From: an uncultured Rivibacter sp.
GTDB lineage: Bacteria; Pseudomonadota; Gammaproteobacteria; Burkholderiales; Burkholderiaceae
Length of the DNA stretch: 64,000 bases
Direction: 5' to 3'
NCBI GenBank assembly: GCA_946480925.1
Contig: CAMLLU010000022.1
Coordinates: forward strand, 13,223-77,222
Shown: in pieces, positions 25,929 to 35,150 of the stretch
How the letters are laid out: each line of letters starts with the position of its first letter
How positions within the stretch are numbered: position 1 is the first letter of the stretch
Notes under the pieces: model-generated
Seen by the model: the letters and a program-made list of their open reading frames with translations, nothing else
Told to the model about the DNA's origin: nothing
Databases searched by the model: none
Made by a program: the position numbers and the translations under genes

Positions 25929-26492
25929 ATGTCCCTGATCAATACCCAAGTCCAGCCCTTCAAGGCCCAGGCCTTCCACAACGGCAAGTTCATCGAAGTG
26001 TCCGACCAGACCCTGAAGGGCAAGTGGTCCGTGCTGATCTTCATGCCGGCCGCTTTCACCTTCAACTGCCCCACCGAAGTGGAAGACGCTGCGGAGCACT
26101 ACGCCGAGTTCCAGAAGGCCGAAGCCGAGGTCTACATCGTCACCACCGACACGCACTTCTCGCACAAGGTGTGGCACGAAACCTCGCCGGCCGTGGGCAA
26201 GGCCAAGTTCCCGTTGGTGGGCGACCCGACCCATGCGCTGACCAACGCCTTCGGTGTGCACATCCCCGAAGAAGGCCTGGCGCTGCGCGGCACGTTCGTG
26301 ATCAACCCCGAAGGCGTGATCAAGACCGCCGAGATCCACGACAACGCGATTGCCCGTGACGTGAAGGAGACCCTGCGCAAGCTGAAGGCTGCCCAGTACG
26401 TCGCCAAGAACCCTGGCCAGGTCTGCCCGGCCAAGTGGAACGAAGGCGCCAAGACCATCGCTCCGTCGCTCGACCTCGTCGGAAAGATCTGA
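25929..26492 (+). CDS. ahpC: Alkyl hydroperoxide reductase subunit C (peroxiredoxin)
   Basis: 187-residue typical 2-Cys peroxiredoxin of the AhpC class. The peroxidatic Cys47 lies in AFTFNCPTE and the resolving Cys166 in NPGQVCPAKW. It reduces organic peroxides and hydrogen peroxide in the cytoplasm and is recycled by AhpF, encoded 181 bp downstream. The ATG at 25929 follows a GAGAGAAG Shine-Dalgarno. Confidence 0.97.
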   Translation: MSLINTQVQPFKAQAFHNGKFIEVSDQTLKGKWSVLIFMPAAFTFNCPTEVEDAAEHYAEFQKAEAEVYIVTTDTHFSHKVWHETSPAVGKAKFPLVGDPTHALTNAFGVHIPEEGLALRGTFVINPEGVIKTAEIHDNAIARDVKETLRKLKAAQYVAKNPGQVCPAKWNEGAKTIAPSLDLVGKI

Positions 26493-26545
26493 GCAGCCGC
26501 AGTGATGCAAGCCCGGGCCGGCTCGACGCCGGCCTCGCCGAAAGC

Positions 26546-26571
26546 CCTGCCCCGGCCGCACCGGGGCAGGC
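26546..26571 (+). terminator. Hairpin between ahpC and ahpF
   Basis: Perfect 10-bp stem CCTGCCCCGG / CCGGGGCAGG (26546-26555 / 26561-26570) with a 5-base loop, followed by CTTCTC rather than a U-run. It probably attenuates or processes the transcript so that ahpC exceeds ahpF, a common arrangement; full termination is uncertain. Confidence 0.5.
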
Positions 26572-26673
26572 TTCTCAGGCCCCGTTGAAAGCGCCCGTGG
26601 CCGTGCCGGCGGGTGCTTTCTAGGGGGTCGGAAAGACCTCGCACGAACAGAAGCACCGAAAGGACACGACGCC

Positions 26674-28245
26674 ATGTTGGACGCCGCCACCAAGACCCAG
26701 CTCCAGGCCTACTTCGAACGCATCAGCCAGCCCATCGAGCTGGTGGCCAGCCTGGATGACCGCCCGGCCTCGCAGGAAATGCGAGAGCTGCTGGAAGAGA
26801 TTGCCGCCCTCGCGCCCGCCAAGATCAGCGCGCGCTTCGACGGCAGCGACACCCGTCGCCCCTCCTTCAACATCAGCCGTGCCGGCGCCGACATGGGCGT
26901 GCGCTTCGCCGCCATCCCCATGGGCCATGAGTTCACGTCGCTGGTGCTGGCACTGCTGCAGGCCGGCGGCCACCCGCCCAAGGTCGAGGCCGGCATGATC
27001 GAGCAGATCAAATCGCTCGACGGCGACTTCGTCTTCGAGACCTACATGTCGCTGACCTGCCACAACTGCCCGGACGTCGTGCAGGCACTCAACCTGATGG
27101 CCGTGCTGAACCCGCGCGTGCGCCACGTGGCCATCGACGGCGGCCTGTTCCAGGGCGAAGTCGAAGAGCGCCAGATCATGGCCGTGCCCAGCGTCTACCT
27201 CAATGGCCAGCCGTTCGCCTCGGGCCGCATGGAACTGGCCGAGATCCTGGCCAAGGTGGACACCGGCGCCGCCCAGCGCGAGGCGGCGAAGCTCTCGACC
27301 AAGGAGCCCTTTGACGTGTTGATCGTCGGTGCCGGCCCGGCCGGGGCCGCGGCTGCGGTGTATGCGGCGCGCAAGGGCATCCGCACCGGCATCGTGGCCG
27401 AGCGCTTCGGAGGCCAGACGCTGGACACCCTGGGCATCGAGAACTTCATCTCGGTGAAGGAAACCGAAGGCCCGAAGTTCGCCGCGGCGCTGGAAGCCCA
27501 CGTGCGCGCCTATGAAGTCGACGTGATGAACAACCAGCGCGTGGCGGCGCTCGAAGCCGCGCCCGAGCCGGGTGGCTACGCAACGGTGAAGCTGACCAAC
27601 GGCGGCGAGCTCAAGGGGCGCTCGGTCGTGCTGGCCACTGGCGCGCGCTGGCGCAACGTCAACGTGCCGGGCGAGCAGGAATACAAGACCAAGGGCGTGG
27701 CCTACTGCCCGCACTGCGACGGCCCGCTGTTCAAGGGCAAGAAGGTCGCTGTGATCGGCGGCGGCAACTCGGGTGTCGAGGCGGCCATCGACCTGGCGGG
27801 CATCGTCGAGCACGTGACGCTGATCGAGTTCGCCGACCAGCTGAAGGCCGACGCGGTACTGGTGAAGAAGCTGCACAGCCTGCCCAACGTGAAGGTGCAC
27901 GTGAACGCCCAGACCACCGAGATCGTCGGCGACGGCCAGAAGGTCACCGGCCTGCGCTTCAAGGACCGCGTCACCGGCACCGAGCAGCTCATCGAGCTGG
28001 CAGGCGTCTTCGTGCAGATCGGCCTGGTGCCAAACACCGAATGGCTCAAGGGCACGGTGGAGCTCAGCAGGTACGGCGAGATCGTCGTCGATGCCCGCGG
28101 CGCGACCAGCCTGCCTGGCGTGTTTGCCGCGGGTGACGTGACCACGGTGCCTTACAAGCAGATCATCGTGGCCAGTGGTGAAGGTTCGAAGGCGGCGCTG
28201 TCGGCGTTCGATCACTTGATTCGGACGCCGGAGCCGGTGCGGTAA
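26674..28245 (+). CDS. ahpF: Alkyl hydroperoxide reductase subunit F
   Basis: 523-residue flavoprotein disulfide reductase of standard AhpF length. The N-terminal double thioredoxin-fold domain carries the redox pair Cys129/Cys132 (CHNC). The FAD/NADH-binding thioredoxin-reductase module has [17 protein letters not shown], the active pair CPHC near 345-348, and [15 protein letters not shown]. It transfers electrons from NADH to AhpC. It is followed by a strong intrinsic terminator. Confidence 0.97.
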   Translation: MLDAATKTQLQAYFERISQPIELVASLDDRPASQEMRELLEEIAALAPAKISARFDGSDTRRPSFNISRAGADMGVRFAAIPMGHEFTSLVLALLQAGGHPPKVEAGMIEQIKSLDGDFVFETYMSLTCHNCPDVVQALNLMAVLNPRVRHVAIDGGLFQGEVEERQIMAVPSVYLNGQPFASGRMELAEILAKVDTGAAQREAAKLSTKEPFDVLIVGAGPAGAAAAVYAARKGIRTGIVAERFGGQTLDTLGIENFISVKETEGPKFAAALEAHVRAYEVDVMNNQRVAALEAAPEPGGYATVKLTNGGELKGRSVVLATGARWRNVNVPGEQEYKTKGVAYCPHCDGPLFKGKKVAVIGGGNSGVEAAIDLAGIVEHVTLIEFADQLKADAVLVKKLHSLPNVKVHVNAQTTEIVGDGQKVTGLRFKDRVTGTEQLIELAGVFVQIGLVPNTEWLKGTVELSRYGEIVVDARGATSLPGVFAAGDVTTVPYKQIIVASGEGSKAALSAFDHLIRTPEPVR

Positions 28246-28264
28246 ACCGGCACGACGCCCGTGG

Positions 28265-28295
28265 AACGGCCCGCAGTTTGTGGGCCGTTTTTCTT
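28265..28295 (+). terminator. Intrinsic terminator of ahpF
   Basis: The stem AACGGCCCGCA / TGTGGGCCGTT (28265-28275 / 28279-28289, one G-U pair) has a 3-base loop and is followed by a T-rich run TTTTTCTT. It lies 20 bp after the ahpF stop. Confidence 0.88.
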
Positions 28296-28309
28296 CTGGC
28301 CCGGCGCAA

Positions 28310-28478
28310 TGGCCTCTGTAGCTGGCTGCGCGACTTCCACGCCACAGCTGAGCAACGCTGCGCCGAGATCGTGGCCAGTGGCAAGACCATTGCGTGGAGC
28401 GAGATGCGCGGCCACCTGGAAGCGCGCATGGCCAGCAAGAAAGCAAGTCGTCCGCTCGCCAAGAAGTCAGTGCGCTGA
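28310..28478 (+). pseudogene. Possible fragment of an antitoxin-type gene
   Basis: A plus-strand reading frame ending at 28478 encodes FHATAEQRCAEIVASGKTIA followed by WSEMRGHLEARMASKKASRP. This resembles the C-terminal end of small helical antitoxins linked to ParE/RelE toxins. There is no credible start: upstream the frame runs into the ahpF terminator. No toxin gene follows. It is best regarded as a decayed remnant; it could also be a chance ORF. Confidence 0.35.
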
Positions 28479-28733
28479 GCGCTGCACATCCTTTGTTTCA
28501 TCGGAGGTCCGGGCCACCCACCCTTGTCCTCCCACCGGTACTCATCCGCGTGCTGGGACGCGAGCCGAGCGTGCTCTAACAAGCACTTCACTCTGCTTTG
28601 CTTGAGCATCAAGAATGTGGCGTCTTCCTCGCTGAGTCCCTCACGCTTTTGCTGGCTCAGAGAAGCGTTTGTCAAACTCGACCAAGACTTGGCGAAGCAG
28701 CATCAAATGTTCACTGCTGAAGCCGTCGGATAG
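28479..28733. other. Non-coding stretch after the remnant
   Basis: This stretch is lower in G+C than its surroundings. Short frames exist on both strands but none has a ribosome site or recognisable product. It appears to be a degraded spacer between the ahp locus and the NHEJ operon. Confidence 0.4.
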
Positions 28734-29585
28734 CTACCTCGATAACCTCCGGTACTCCGAGTAATGCCGGATCGCCCTCGTCGCGTGCCCCATCTGCTCA
28801 TGCAGCCGCGCAGCGTTGTAGTGCGCATCGGCAAAACCCGGCTGCAGCTGGATGCAGCGCTCGTATGAAGCCAGCGCCTCGTCGAAACGTCTTGCGTCCT
28901 CCAGCGCCACAGCCAGGTTGAAGTACAGCAGCGGCTCGTCGGGCTTGTGCTGCAGCGCTTGGAGGTTCAGCTCGATCGCGTCCTTGCAGCGGCCGGCGTC
29001 GCACAGCATCACGCCCAGGTTGAGCACCGGGTCCACATACCCAGGGTCGGCTTCGATGGCTCGACGGTAGGCGCGTTCCGCACCGGGCAGGTCGCCCTGG
29101 CCCTCAAGTGCCAAGCCTTCATCGAACCAGTCGCTTGCGCTCGATGCTTCAGCATCGAGCGCCGCCGTCTCGCGCGACAGAAAGCTCACCGCCGACCCGC
29201 CTGCCTGTGGTACCGGCCGCACCTCGAAGTCCATCAACAACTGGCCCGAGTCCGCGTGCCATTGCGTGTTGCCTTCGCGCACCGCCACCTCGCTGCCCAC
29301 AGCGCTGATGCGCAGCCCTGTGAGCGGCAACTCGGCCGGCAGCGTGCTGCGCAGGCGCTTCAGCGCGCTCACGATCTTGCGCGGGGCGATCCGTGCGCTT
29401 TGCAGGCCGTGCGCGGTGCGCAGCAGCACCACGTCCTGGAACGTGAAGCGGTATTCGCGGCGTGGGCCGCGGCTGGGGGTCACGAAACCTGCGTCGATGA
29501 GGCCGCCGATCACGGCCTTCGAAATACCCAGCATCGACTGGATGTCGCGCAGGCTGTAGGTCTCCATCCGCAGCTGGAGGCTCAC
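28734..29585 (-). CDS. MerR-type HTH plus TPR protein of the NHEJ operon
   Basis: 283-residue two-domain protein. The N-terminal MerR-like HTH is YSLRDIQSMLGISKAVIGGL, then a wing with PSRGPRREYRFTFQD. At least four TPR units form the C-terminal half (AERAYRRAIEADPGYVDPVL, AIELNLQALQHKPDEPLLYF, ALASYERCIQLQPGFADAHY). The start overlaps the ku stop by 4 bp. It may act as a regulator or assembly factor for the end-joining proteins; this is inferred from operon position. An alternative start is the ATG at 29567. Confidence 0.82.
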   Translation of the reverse strand: MSLQLRMETYSLRDIQSMLGISKAVIGGLIDAGFVTPSRGPRREYRFTFQDVVLLRTAHGLQSARIAPRKIVSALKRLRSTLPAELPLTGLRISAVGSEVAVREGNTQWHADSGQLLMDFEVRPVPQAGGSAVSFLSRETAALDAEASSASDWFDEGLALEGQGDLPGAERAYRRAIEADPGYVDPVLNLGVMLCDAGRCKDAIELNLQALQHKPDEPLLYFNLAVALEDARRFDEALASYERCIQLQPGFADAHYNAARLHEQMGHATRAIRHYSEYRRLSR

Positions 29586-30502
29586 TTCCGGGCGCGGCTG
29601 CGCGCGGGAGCGGCTTCAGCGGCGGCGGGCGCAGCGATTGCGCGCTTGGCGCCCTTGCGTTCCTTCGGCGCTTCGGCCACCACCTCGGGCTCCTTCGCCT
29701 TGGCCGGTGAGGGCGTCGCGGCCTTCTTGCCCTTGAGGCTGGCGCGCAGGGCTTCGGTGAGGTCGATGATCTGCCCGCCGCCGCCCTCGTCGGCACGCGG
29801 CTCGGTTTCGACGATGGCCTTGCCTTCGATCTTCTTGTCGATGGCGGCGAGCAGGCGCTGCTTCTCGTCGTCCTTGAACTCTTCGGGCTCGTAGGTGTCG
29901 GCCGATATCTGGTCGATGAGCTGAAGGGCCAGCTGCAGCTCGGGCTTGGCGATGTCGGCCTTCTCGATGTCGAGTTCCTTCATCGAGCGCACTTCGTCGG
30001 CATACAGCAGCTGCTGCAGGATGAGGCCGTCTTCCCCCGGGCGCACCTGCACCACGTATTGCTTGCCCTTCCACACCCAGCGCGCCAGCGCGCAGCGGCC
30101 GCTTTCGCGCATGGCCTGCATCAACAGGCCATAGGGCTTGGCGCCGCGCTTGTCGGGTGCGAGGTAGTAGGCCTTGTCGTAGTAGATCGGGTCCACCGCC
30201 GAAAGCGGGATGAACGAGATGATGTCGATGGTGTGGCGCGCGGACTCTTCGAGCGCCTTCAGCTCGTCGGACGTGAAGGTGACGTAGCGGTCCTTGTCGA
30301 ACTCGTAGCCCTTGATCATGTCGGCGCGCTCGACGACCACGCCTTCCTTCAGGCACACGTACTGTTGCTTGAGCCGCGAACCGCAGTTGTGCAGCAGGTT
30401 GAAGTGCACGCCGCCCGAGCTTTCCGTGGCCGAATACACCTTCACGGGAATCGACACGAGGCCGAAGCTGAGCGACAGCGTGGCAATGGAGCGAGCAGCC
30501 AT
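29582..30502 (-). CDS. ku: Non-homologous end-joining protein Ku
   Basis: 306-residue bacterial Ku. It starts MAARSIATLSLSFGLVSIPV, typical of the family, and has the central beta-barrel ring region (GYEFDKDRYVTFTSDELKAL). The Lys/Ala/Pro-rich C-terminal tail (KGKKAATPSPAKAKE) may contact DNA or LigD. The homodimer threads onto broken DNA ends and recruits LigD, whose gene lies 112 bp upstream in the same orientation. The ATG at 30502 has GGAAGG upstream. Confidence 0.95.
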   Translation of the reverse strand: MAARSIATLSLSFGLVSIPVKVYSATESSGGVHFNLLHNCGSRLKQQYVCLKEGVVVERADMIKGYEFDKDRYVTFTSDELKALEESARHTIDIISFIPLSAVDPIYYDKAYYLAPDKRGAKPYGLLMQAMRESGRCALARWVWKGKQYVVQVRPGEDGLILQQLLYADEVRSMKELDIEKADIAKPELQLALQLIDQISADTYEPEEFKDDEKQRLLAAIDKKIEGKAIVETEPRADEGGGGQIIDLTEALRASLKGKKAATPSPAKAKEPEVVAEAPKERKGAKRAIAAPAAAEAAPARSRARK

Positions 30503-30614
30503 GGGCGTGACCTTCCTTGCTTGCAAACCGACCGGCGGAGTGACGAGATTACGCCTGTCGCACGGGCTTTGCCAAGCCAGCCGTAGCGGCACTGCCGCCT
30601 GGGGCCATGCCGAT

Positions 30615-33380
30615 TCAGCCCGAAAAGCCAAGCGCTTTCATGGCCTTGGCGAGCGTCTGCCGCGAGCGCCAGTAGTCGGCCCAGGGGTCGTTCTTCTGGA
30701 ACGACAGGTATTCGCGCGCATTGCCGATGTTCCATTGCGCCCCACCCTTGATGCTGCCCAGCTGGTCCCACGCGATGGGCATCGAGACGCCCATCCCCGG
30801 TCGCGCGCGCGCCGAAAACGCGGCCACGGTGGTGGCGCCGTGGTTGTTGCGCAAGTAGTCCACGAACACCTTGCCTACGCGGTTGGCCGCACCCGACTTG
30901 GCTACGAAACGCGATGGCACCGTTTGCGCGAGATGCTGCACCACGGCTTGCGAAAACGACTTCACCGTGTCGTAGTCGAGCTTGGGTGCAATGGGCACCA
31001 CCACGTGCAGGCCCTTGCCTCCGCTGGTCTTGAGCCAGGCCTTCAGGCCCAGCTCGGTCAGCAGCGTGCGCGTCAGCATCGCAGCCTCCTGCACGCGCTG
31101 CCATGGCACGCCTTCGCCGGGGTCGATGTCGAACACGATGCGGTCGGGTTCGTCGATGCGCCTGGCGGTGGAGTTCCACGTGTGGAACTCGATGACGTTC
31201 ATCTGCGCCGCATTCACCAGCGCTTCGGCGCTGGGCACTTCCAGCAGGCCCGCATGGCCGGGCCACAGGCTGGGGTCGAGCTCGCGCAGCCCAGGAATGC
31301 TGCCAGCCCCCAGGTCTGGGCTGCGCCCAACCCGCTCCCCAAGGGGCTCACGGAAACCTGGGGCGGCCCGGCGTTTCCTTGTGAGCTTGTCGTCGTGCTT
31401 CTGGAAGAACAGCTCGCCACCCACGCCGGTGGGGCCGCGCATCAGCGAACAAGGCCGCCCCTTCAGGTGCGGCAGCATCCACTCGGCGACGCTTTCGTAG
31501 TAGTGCACGAGATCGAGCTTCTTGAAGCCGGTGGCCGGGTCGATCACACGTTCGGGGTGGGTGATCTTCACGCCCCCCACGCGAGGTTTCGCGCCGGCCG
31601 CTACACCGAGCGCGGCCAGCACGGGCTTCGTGCGCTCGCGCCGCACCTGCTGCGCAGGCTTGTCCACGCGCAGGCCCTGAAACACCGCATGGCGCACGCT
31701 GCCGTCGGGCGTCCAGCCTGAAAAGCTGATCTCGGCCACCAGCTCGGGCCGCACCCAGCGTTCCTTGCCCAGCGTGCGGCGCGGCCAGCGGCCCGGCTCC
31801 ACGCTGCCGGGCGGAAACGGCGGCTCCTTCGTTTCGAGCTGCACCAGGCGCTTGTGCAGGTCGGCCGAGCGGCTGGCCGTCCAGCCGCTGCCCACGTTGC
31901 CGGCGTACTGCAACACACGGCCCGCATCGTCGTAGTAGCCCAGCAGCAACGAGCCCACTTCGCGGTTCGAGCCCTCGCGATCGACAAAACCGCCGATCAC
32001 GAGCTCCTGCCGCTCGTGGGTCTTGAGCTTGAGCCAGGTTTCGGTGCGCCCGCTGGTGTACGGCGCGTCGGCCCGCTTGGCCATCAAGCCTTCAAGGCCA
32101 ATGTTGGCGGCCGACTGCAGCAGGCTCCCCGGGTCTGCCGCGAAGTCGGCGCTGAAGCGCAGGCGTGCGCCGTCCTTCGCGTCGAGCAGTTGCTTGAGCC
32201 ATGCACGGCGCGCGCGCAGCGGCGTGTTGCGCAGGTCATGGCCTTCGAAGAAAGGCACATCGAACAGGAAGTACTCGATGGACTCGGTGCGCGAGCGGTC
32301 GAAGGCGTTCTGCAGCGCGTTGAAGTCTGGCGTGCCGTCGTCGCGCAGCACGGTGATCTCTCCGTCGAGCCAGCTCGAGCGCAGCTCCAGCGCTTCGAGC
32401 GACTTCACCAGCGGCTTCATCTTCGAGGTCCAGTCGTTGCCGTTGCGCGTGTAGAGCTTGATGTGCCCGCGCGCGTCGAAACGTGCGAGCAGCCGGTAGC
32501 CGTCGAGCTTGAGTTCGTAGACCCATTCGCCGCGCATGGGCACGGACTTGGCCAGCGTGGCGAGCTGGGGCTCCAGCGTTTGAGGCAGCCCATCGGCCGG
32601 CTCGGCCCCCGGCAGCTCGACCACCGAGGTCACCGCGGGCAGCGCCTGCGCGGCCGCCGCGGCACCGTTGCCGCGCGGCTCGCGCGCTTCCACCGGGCCC
32701 AGCGGTTTTTCGATGACGCTGTCGGGCAGTGCGGCGATCACGTCGTACTCGGCCAGCGGGCGAGCCCAGGCATCGCGCTTCTTGAAGAGCATCCACGGGT
32801 CCTGCGTGCGCCCCTCGCCCCCAGCGGCACCTCGTGCCGCGCCCCCCGAGGGGGACTCAGCGCCTTGGGAGCGGCCCGACGGCGCCGACGGCTTGGCAAT
32901 GCGCACCAGCTCCCACAGACCTGCAAGCTTTTCGCCATGCAGCTTGAACACGAGCTTGCCGGAGCGCATGCCTTCATGCGGGTCACCCACGGGCTCCCAG
33001 GTGCCGCGGTCCCACACGATCACGCTGCCCGCCCCGTATTGCCTGGGCGGGATGGTGCCCTCGAAGCCGCCATAGGCCACCGGGTGGTCTTCCACGTGGA
33101 TGGCCATGCGCTTTTCCTTCGGGTCGAAGCAAGGGCCCTTGGGTACGGCCCAACTCAGCAGCACGCCGTCGAGCTCGAGGCGGAAGTCGTAGTGCAGCCG
33201 CGAGGCCCAGTGCTTCTGGATCACGAAGCTCAACACGCCTTCGGCGCCGGGGGCCGCTTCGGCCTTGGGCTCCGGCGTGACGGCGAAGTTGCGTTTGGCG
33301 TTGTAGCGCAGCAGCGCGTCCATGTCGGGCTTCGGTCGCGCGCGGCTGGCTGGGGGCTTGCGCGGCGCGGTGGAGGCCAT
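30615..33380 (-). CDS. ligD: Multifunctional ATP-dependent DNA ligase D
   Basis: 921-residue LigD with three modules: N-terminal 3'-phosphoesterase (HWASRLHYDFRLELDG near 57-72), central ATP-dependent ligase (adenylation lysine in KLDGYR), and C-terminal primase-polymerase (FDIDPGEG and KTSGGKGLHVVVP). It seals double-strand breaks with Ku. Two low-complexity insertions look foreign: residues about 164-192 (DNA 32805-32891) and a segment before SIPGLRELDPS (DNA about 31303-31384). Both derive from the same class of C/G-rich hairpin repeat and keep the frame. The ATG at 33380 follows a TGGGTC stretch just 5 bp after the upstream hydrolase stop. Confidence 0.95.
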   Translation of the reverse strand: MASTAPRKPPASRARPKPDMDALLRYNAKRNFAVTPEPKAEAAPGAEGVLSFVIQKHWASRLHYDFRLELDGVLLSWAVPKGPCFDPKEKRMAIHVEDHPVAYGGFEGTIPPRQYGAGSVIVWDRGTWEPVGDPHEGMRSGKLVFKLHGEKLAGLWELVRIAKPSAPSGRSQGAESPSGGAARGAAGGEGRTQDPWMLFKKRDAWARPLAEYDVIAALPDSVIEKPLGPVEAREPRGNGAAAAAQALPAVTSVVELPGAEPADGLPQTLEPQLATLAKSVPMRGEWVYELKLDGYRLLARFDARGHIKLYTRNGNDWTSKMKPLVKSLEALELRSSWLDGEITVLRDDGTPDFNALQNAFDRSRTESIEYFLFDVPFFEGHDLRNTPLRARRAWLKQLLDAKDGARLRFSADFAADPGSLLQSAANIGLEGLMAKRADAPYTSGRTETWLKLKTHERQELVIGGFVDREGSNREVGSLLLGYYDDAGRVLQYAGNVGSGWTASRSADLHKRLVQLETKEPPFPPGSVEPGRWPRRTLGKERWVRPELVAEISFSGWTPDGSVRHAVFQGLRVDKPAQQVRRERTKPVLAALGVAAGAKPRVGGVKITHPERVIDPATGFKKLDLVHYYESVAEWMLPHLKGRPCSLMRGPTGVGGELFFQKHDDKLTRKRRAAPGFREPLGERVGRSPDLGAGSIPGLRELDPSLWPGHAGLLEVPSAEALVNAAQMNVIEFHTWNSTARRIDEPDRIVFDIDPGEGVPWQRVQEAAMLTRTLLTELGLKAWLKTSGGKGLHVVVPIAPKLDYDTVKSFSQAVVQHLAQTVPSRFVAKSGAANRVGKVFVDYLRNNHGATTVAAFSARARPGMGVSMPIAWDQLGSIKGGAQWNIGNAREYLSFQKNDPWADYWRSRQTLAKAMKALGFSG
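31303..31384. repeat. Hairpin repeat inserted in frame in ligD (polymerase linker)
   Basis: The C/G-rich segment contains GCCCCCAGG, CCCCAAGGGG-CTCA and GGGGCGGCCCG blocks. The same order of blocks recurs at 32805-32891 and, partly, at 47694-47742. It encodes about 27 residues (TRKRRAAPGFREPLGERVGR onward) in a place where LigD proteins normally have a short loop before the IPGL motif. Confidence 0.6.
32805..32891. repeat. Hairpin repeat inserted in frame in ligD (phosphoesterase end)
   Basis: Contains GCCCCCAGCGGCAC, the dyad GGCACCTCGTGCC, CCCCCCGAGGGGG-ACTCAGCG and TTGGGAGCGGCCCG. Block order matches the repeat at 31303-31384. It encodes a Gly/Ala/Ser-rich stretch (PSAPSGRSQGAESPSGGAAR) between the phosphoesterase core and DPWMLFKKRD. 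Confidence 0.6.
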
Positions 33381-33385
33381 GTGGG

Positions 33386-34069
33386 TCAACCGCGCAGCTT
33401 GTCGATCCAGCGCACCAGCGCGTCGAGGCCGTCGTTCAACACGTCGGCGTCCTTTCGGCCGCTTCTGGCGGGCACGTGGAAGGAATGGTCGGCCTCGGGC
33501 GCGACTTCGAGCGTGGCGTGCGGCGCCAGCTGCTCGATCAATGCGGTAATGAGTGCGAAGTCGGCCAGCTCGTCGCGCGTGCCCTGCCAGAACCACATGG
33601 GGCACGCCACCTTGTGCAGGTGGTCGGCGCGCTGCGTGGCCGGCTGCTTGGCGGGGTGCAGCGGAAAGCCCAGAAAGGCCAGGCCCGACACACCGGGCAG
33701 CGGCTGCTGAGCCTGCGCCTGCGAGGTCATACGCGCGCCGAAGGACTTGCCGCCGGCCACCAGCGGCAGCCCAGGCATCGACTGCCGGGCCTGCTCCACC
33801 GCGGCGCGCACCGCCGCATGCGCCAGCGGCGGGGAGTCAGGCCGCCTGGAGCCGCGCTCCATGTAGGCGAAGTTGTAGCGCAGCGTGGCGATGCCGCGAG
33901 CCGCCAGGCCTTGGGCCACGGCCTCCATGAACGCATGCGTCATGCCGGCCCCGGCGCCGTGCGCCAGCACATAACCCGCACGGGCCTGCGGCGGCGCCAG
34001 CAACAGGGCCGAGACTTGCTGCGTGGCGTCGATTTGCAGGCGCAAGGGCTGCGAGGCAGTGGGCGGCAT
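33386..34069 (-). CDS. Alpha/beta hydrolase, dienelactone/KANL3-Tex30 type
   Basis: 227-residue hydrolase. It has an AHGAGAGMTHAFM oxyanion region, a nucleophile elbow GGKSFGARM (Ser near 109), PMWFWQGTRDELADF carrying the acid Asp, and ADHSFHV supplying the His. The substrate is unknown. It is the first gene of the NHEJ operon, with its stop 5 bp before the ligD ATG. The link to DNA repair is only positional. Confidence 0.85.
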   Translation of the reverse strand: MPPTASQPLRLQIDATQQVSALLLAPPQARAGYVLAHGAGAGMTHAFMEAVAQGLAARGIATLRYNFAYMERGSRRPDSPPLAHAAVRAAVEQARQSMPGLPLVAGGKSFGARMTSQAQAQQPLPGVSGLAFLGFPLHPAKQPATQRADHLHKVACPMWFWQGTRDELADFALITALIEQLAPHATLEVAPEADHSFHVPARSGRKDADVLNDGLDALVRWIDKLRG

Positions 34070-34171
34070 GGCAAACGGAAAGGGCGGACGGTCAAGGGTT
34101 GTTTCGAGTCTGGATGCAAATCGCCTTTCGGTCTACCCTGCCCGCCTGCCGACCCTGCCAGCGAGCCGCCC

Positions 34172-35146
34172 ATGCATTCACCGCTGTTCATCGATGCCGC
34201 CGCCGTTGCCGCGGCCCTGCCCTGGGAGCGCCTGATCGATGCGCTGTGGGCCGCGTTCCGCACCGCGGGCGAAGCTACCGTGCCGCAGCGCCTGCACTAC
34301 GCGCTCAAGCCCGGTGCCGATGCATCGCCCGTGCTGCTGGTGATGCCCGCGTGGGGCGCAGGCCTGGGCGTGGGCACCAAGCTCGTGACGGTGTATCCGG
34401 GCAACGAGCGGCTGGGGCTGCCTTCGGTACACGGGCTCTACGTGCTGATGGACTCGCGCACCGGCCGCCCGCTCGCGGTACTGGACGGCGCAGAGCTCAC
34501 CGCGCGGCGAACCGCTGCCGCATCGGCGCTGGCGAGCCGCTATCTGTCGCGGCCCGACAGCCGCTGCCTGCTGATGGTGGGCACCGGGCGGCTCTCGCGC
34601 CACCTGCCGCTTGCGCATGCACAGGTGCGGCCCATCGAGCGCGTGCTGGTGTGGGGGCGATCACCCGCGAAGGCGCAGGAAACCGTGAACGCACTCGCGG
34701 CCCAGGGCCTCGATGCGCAGGCCGTGGAGTCGCTGGCCGAGGGCGTGCGGCAAGCGGACATCGTGAGTTGCGCCACCCTTTCGACCGAGCCGCTGTTGCG
34801 GGGTGACTGGCTGCGGCCCGGCACGCACGTGGACCTGGTGGGCGCCTTCACGCCGACCATGCGCGAAAGCGACGACCGCGTGTTCGCGCGGGCCGATGCG
34901 GTGTGGTGCGACACGCGTGAAGGCGCATTGGCCGAGGCCGGCGACATCGTCCAAGCCATCGCGGCCGGCGCCTTCAGTGCAGAACGCCTCGCGGGCGACC
35001 TGGTGGAGTTGTGCCGCGGCGGCGGCAGCGCCCGAAGCACGGTGGCCGGCATCACGGTGTTCAAGTCCGTCGGCATGGCGCTGGAAGACCTGGCCGCTGC
35101 ACGCCTGGTGGTGGACAGCCACACCCTGGACGCGGCGACGCCGTAG
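34172..35146 (+). CDS. Ornithine cyclodeaminase / mu-crystallin family protein
   Basis: 324-residue NAD(P)-binding protein. It has TKLVTVYPGN and LDGAELTARRTAAASALASRYL in the substrate domain and MVGTGRLSRHLPLAHAQVRP as the Rossmann motif. The typical GxGxQA is altered to GTGRLS. Family members deaminate ornithine or reduce cyclic imino acids such as delta1-pyrroline-2-carboxylate; the latter is more common for solitary genes like this. It is divergent from the hydrolase of the NHEJ operon. Confidence 0.85.
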   Translation: MHSPLFIDAAAVAAALPWERLIDALWAAFRTAGEATVPQRLHYALKPGADASPVLLVMPAWGAGLGVGTKLVTVYPGNERLGLPSVHGLYVLMDSRTGRPLAVLDGAELTARRTAAASALASRYLSRPDSRCLLMVGTGRLSRHLPLAHAQVRPIERVLVWGRSPAKAQETVNALAAQGLDAQAVESLAEGVRQADIVSCATLSTEPLLRGDWLRPGTHVDLVGAFTPTMRESDDRVFARADAVWCDTREGALAEAGDIVQAIAAGAFSAERLAGDLVELCRGGGSARSTVAGITVFKSVGMALEDLAAARLVVDSHTLDAATP

Positions 35147-35150
35147 GGCC

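Noticed and set aside
26620..28446. 608-codon antisense frame opposite ahpF
   Set aside because: Shadow frame that also crosses the ahpF terminator; composition typical of antisense high-G+C frames.
31854..33710. 618-codon plus-strand frame opposite ligD
   Set aside because: Antisense shadow of LigD, whose three catalytic modules are intact.
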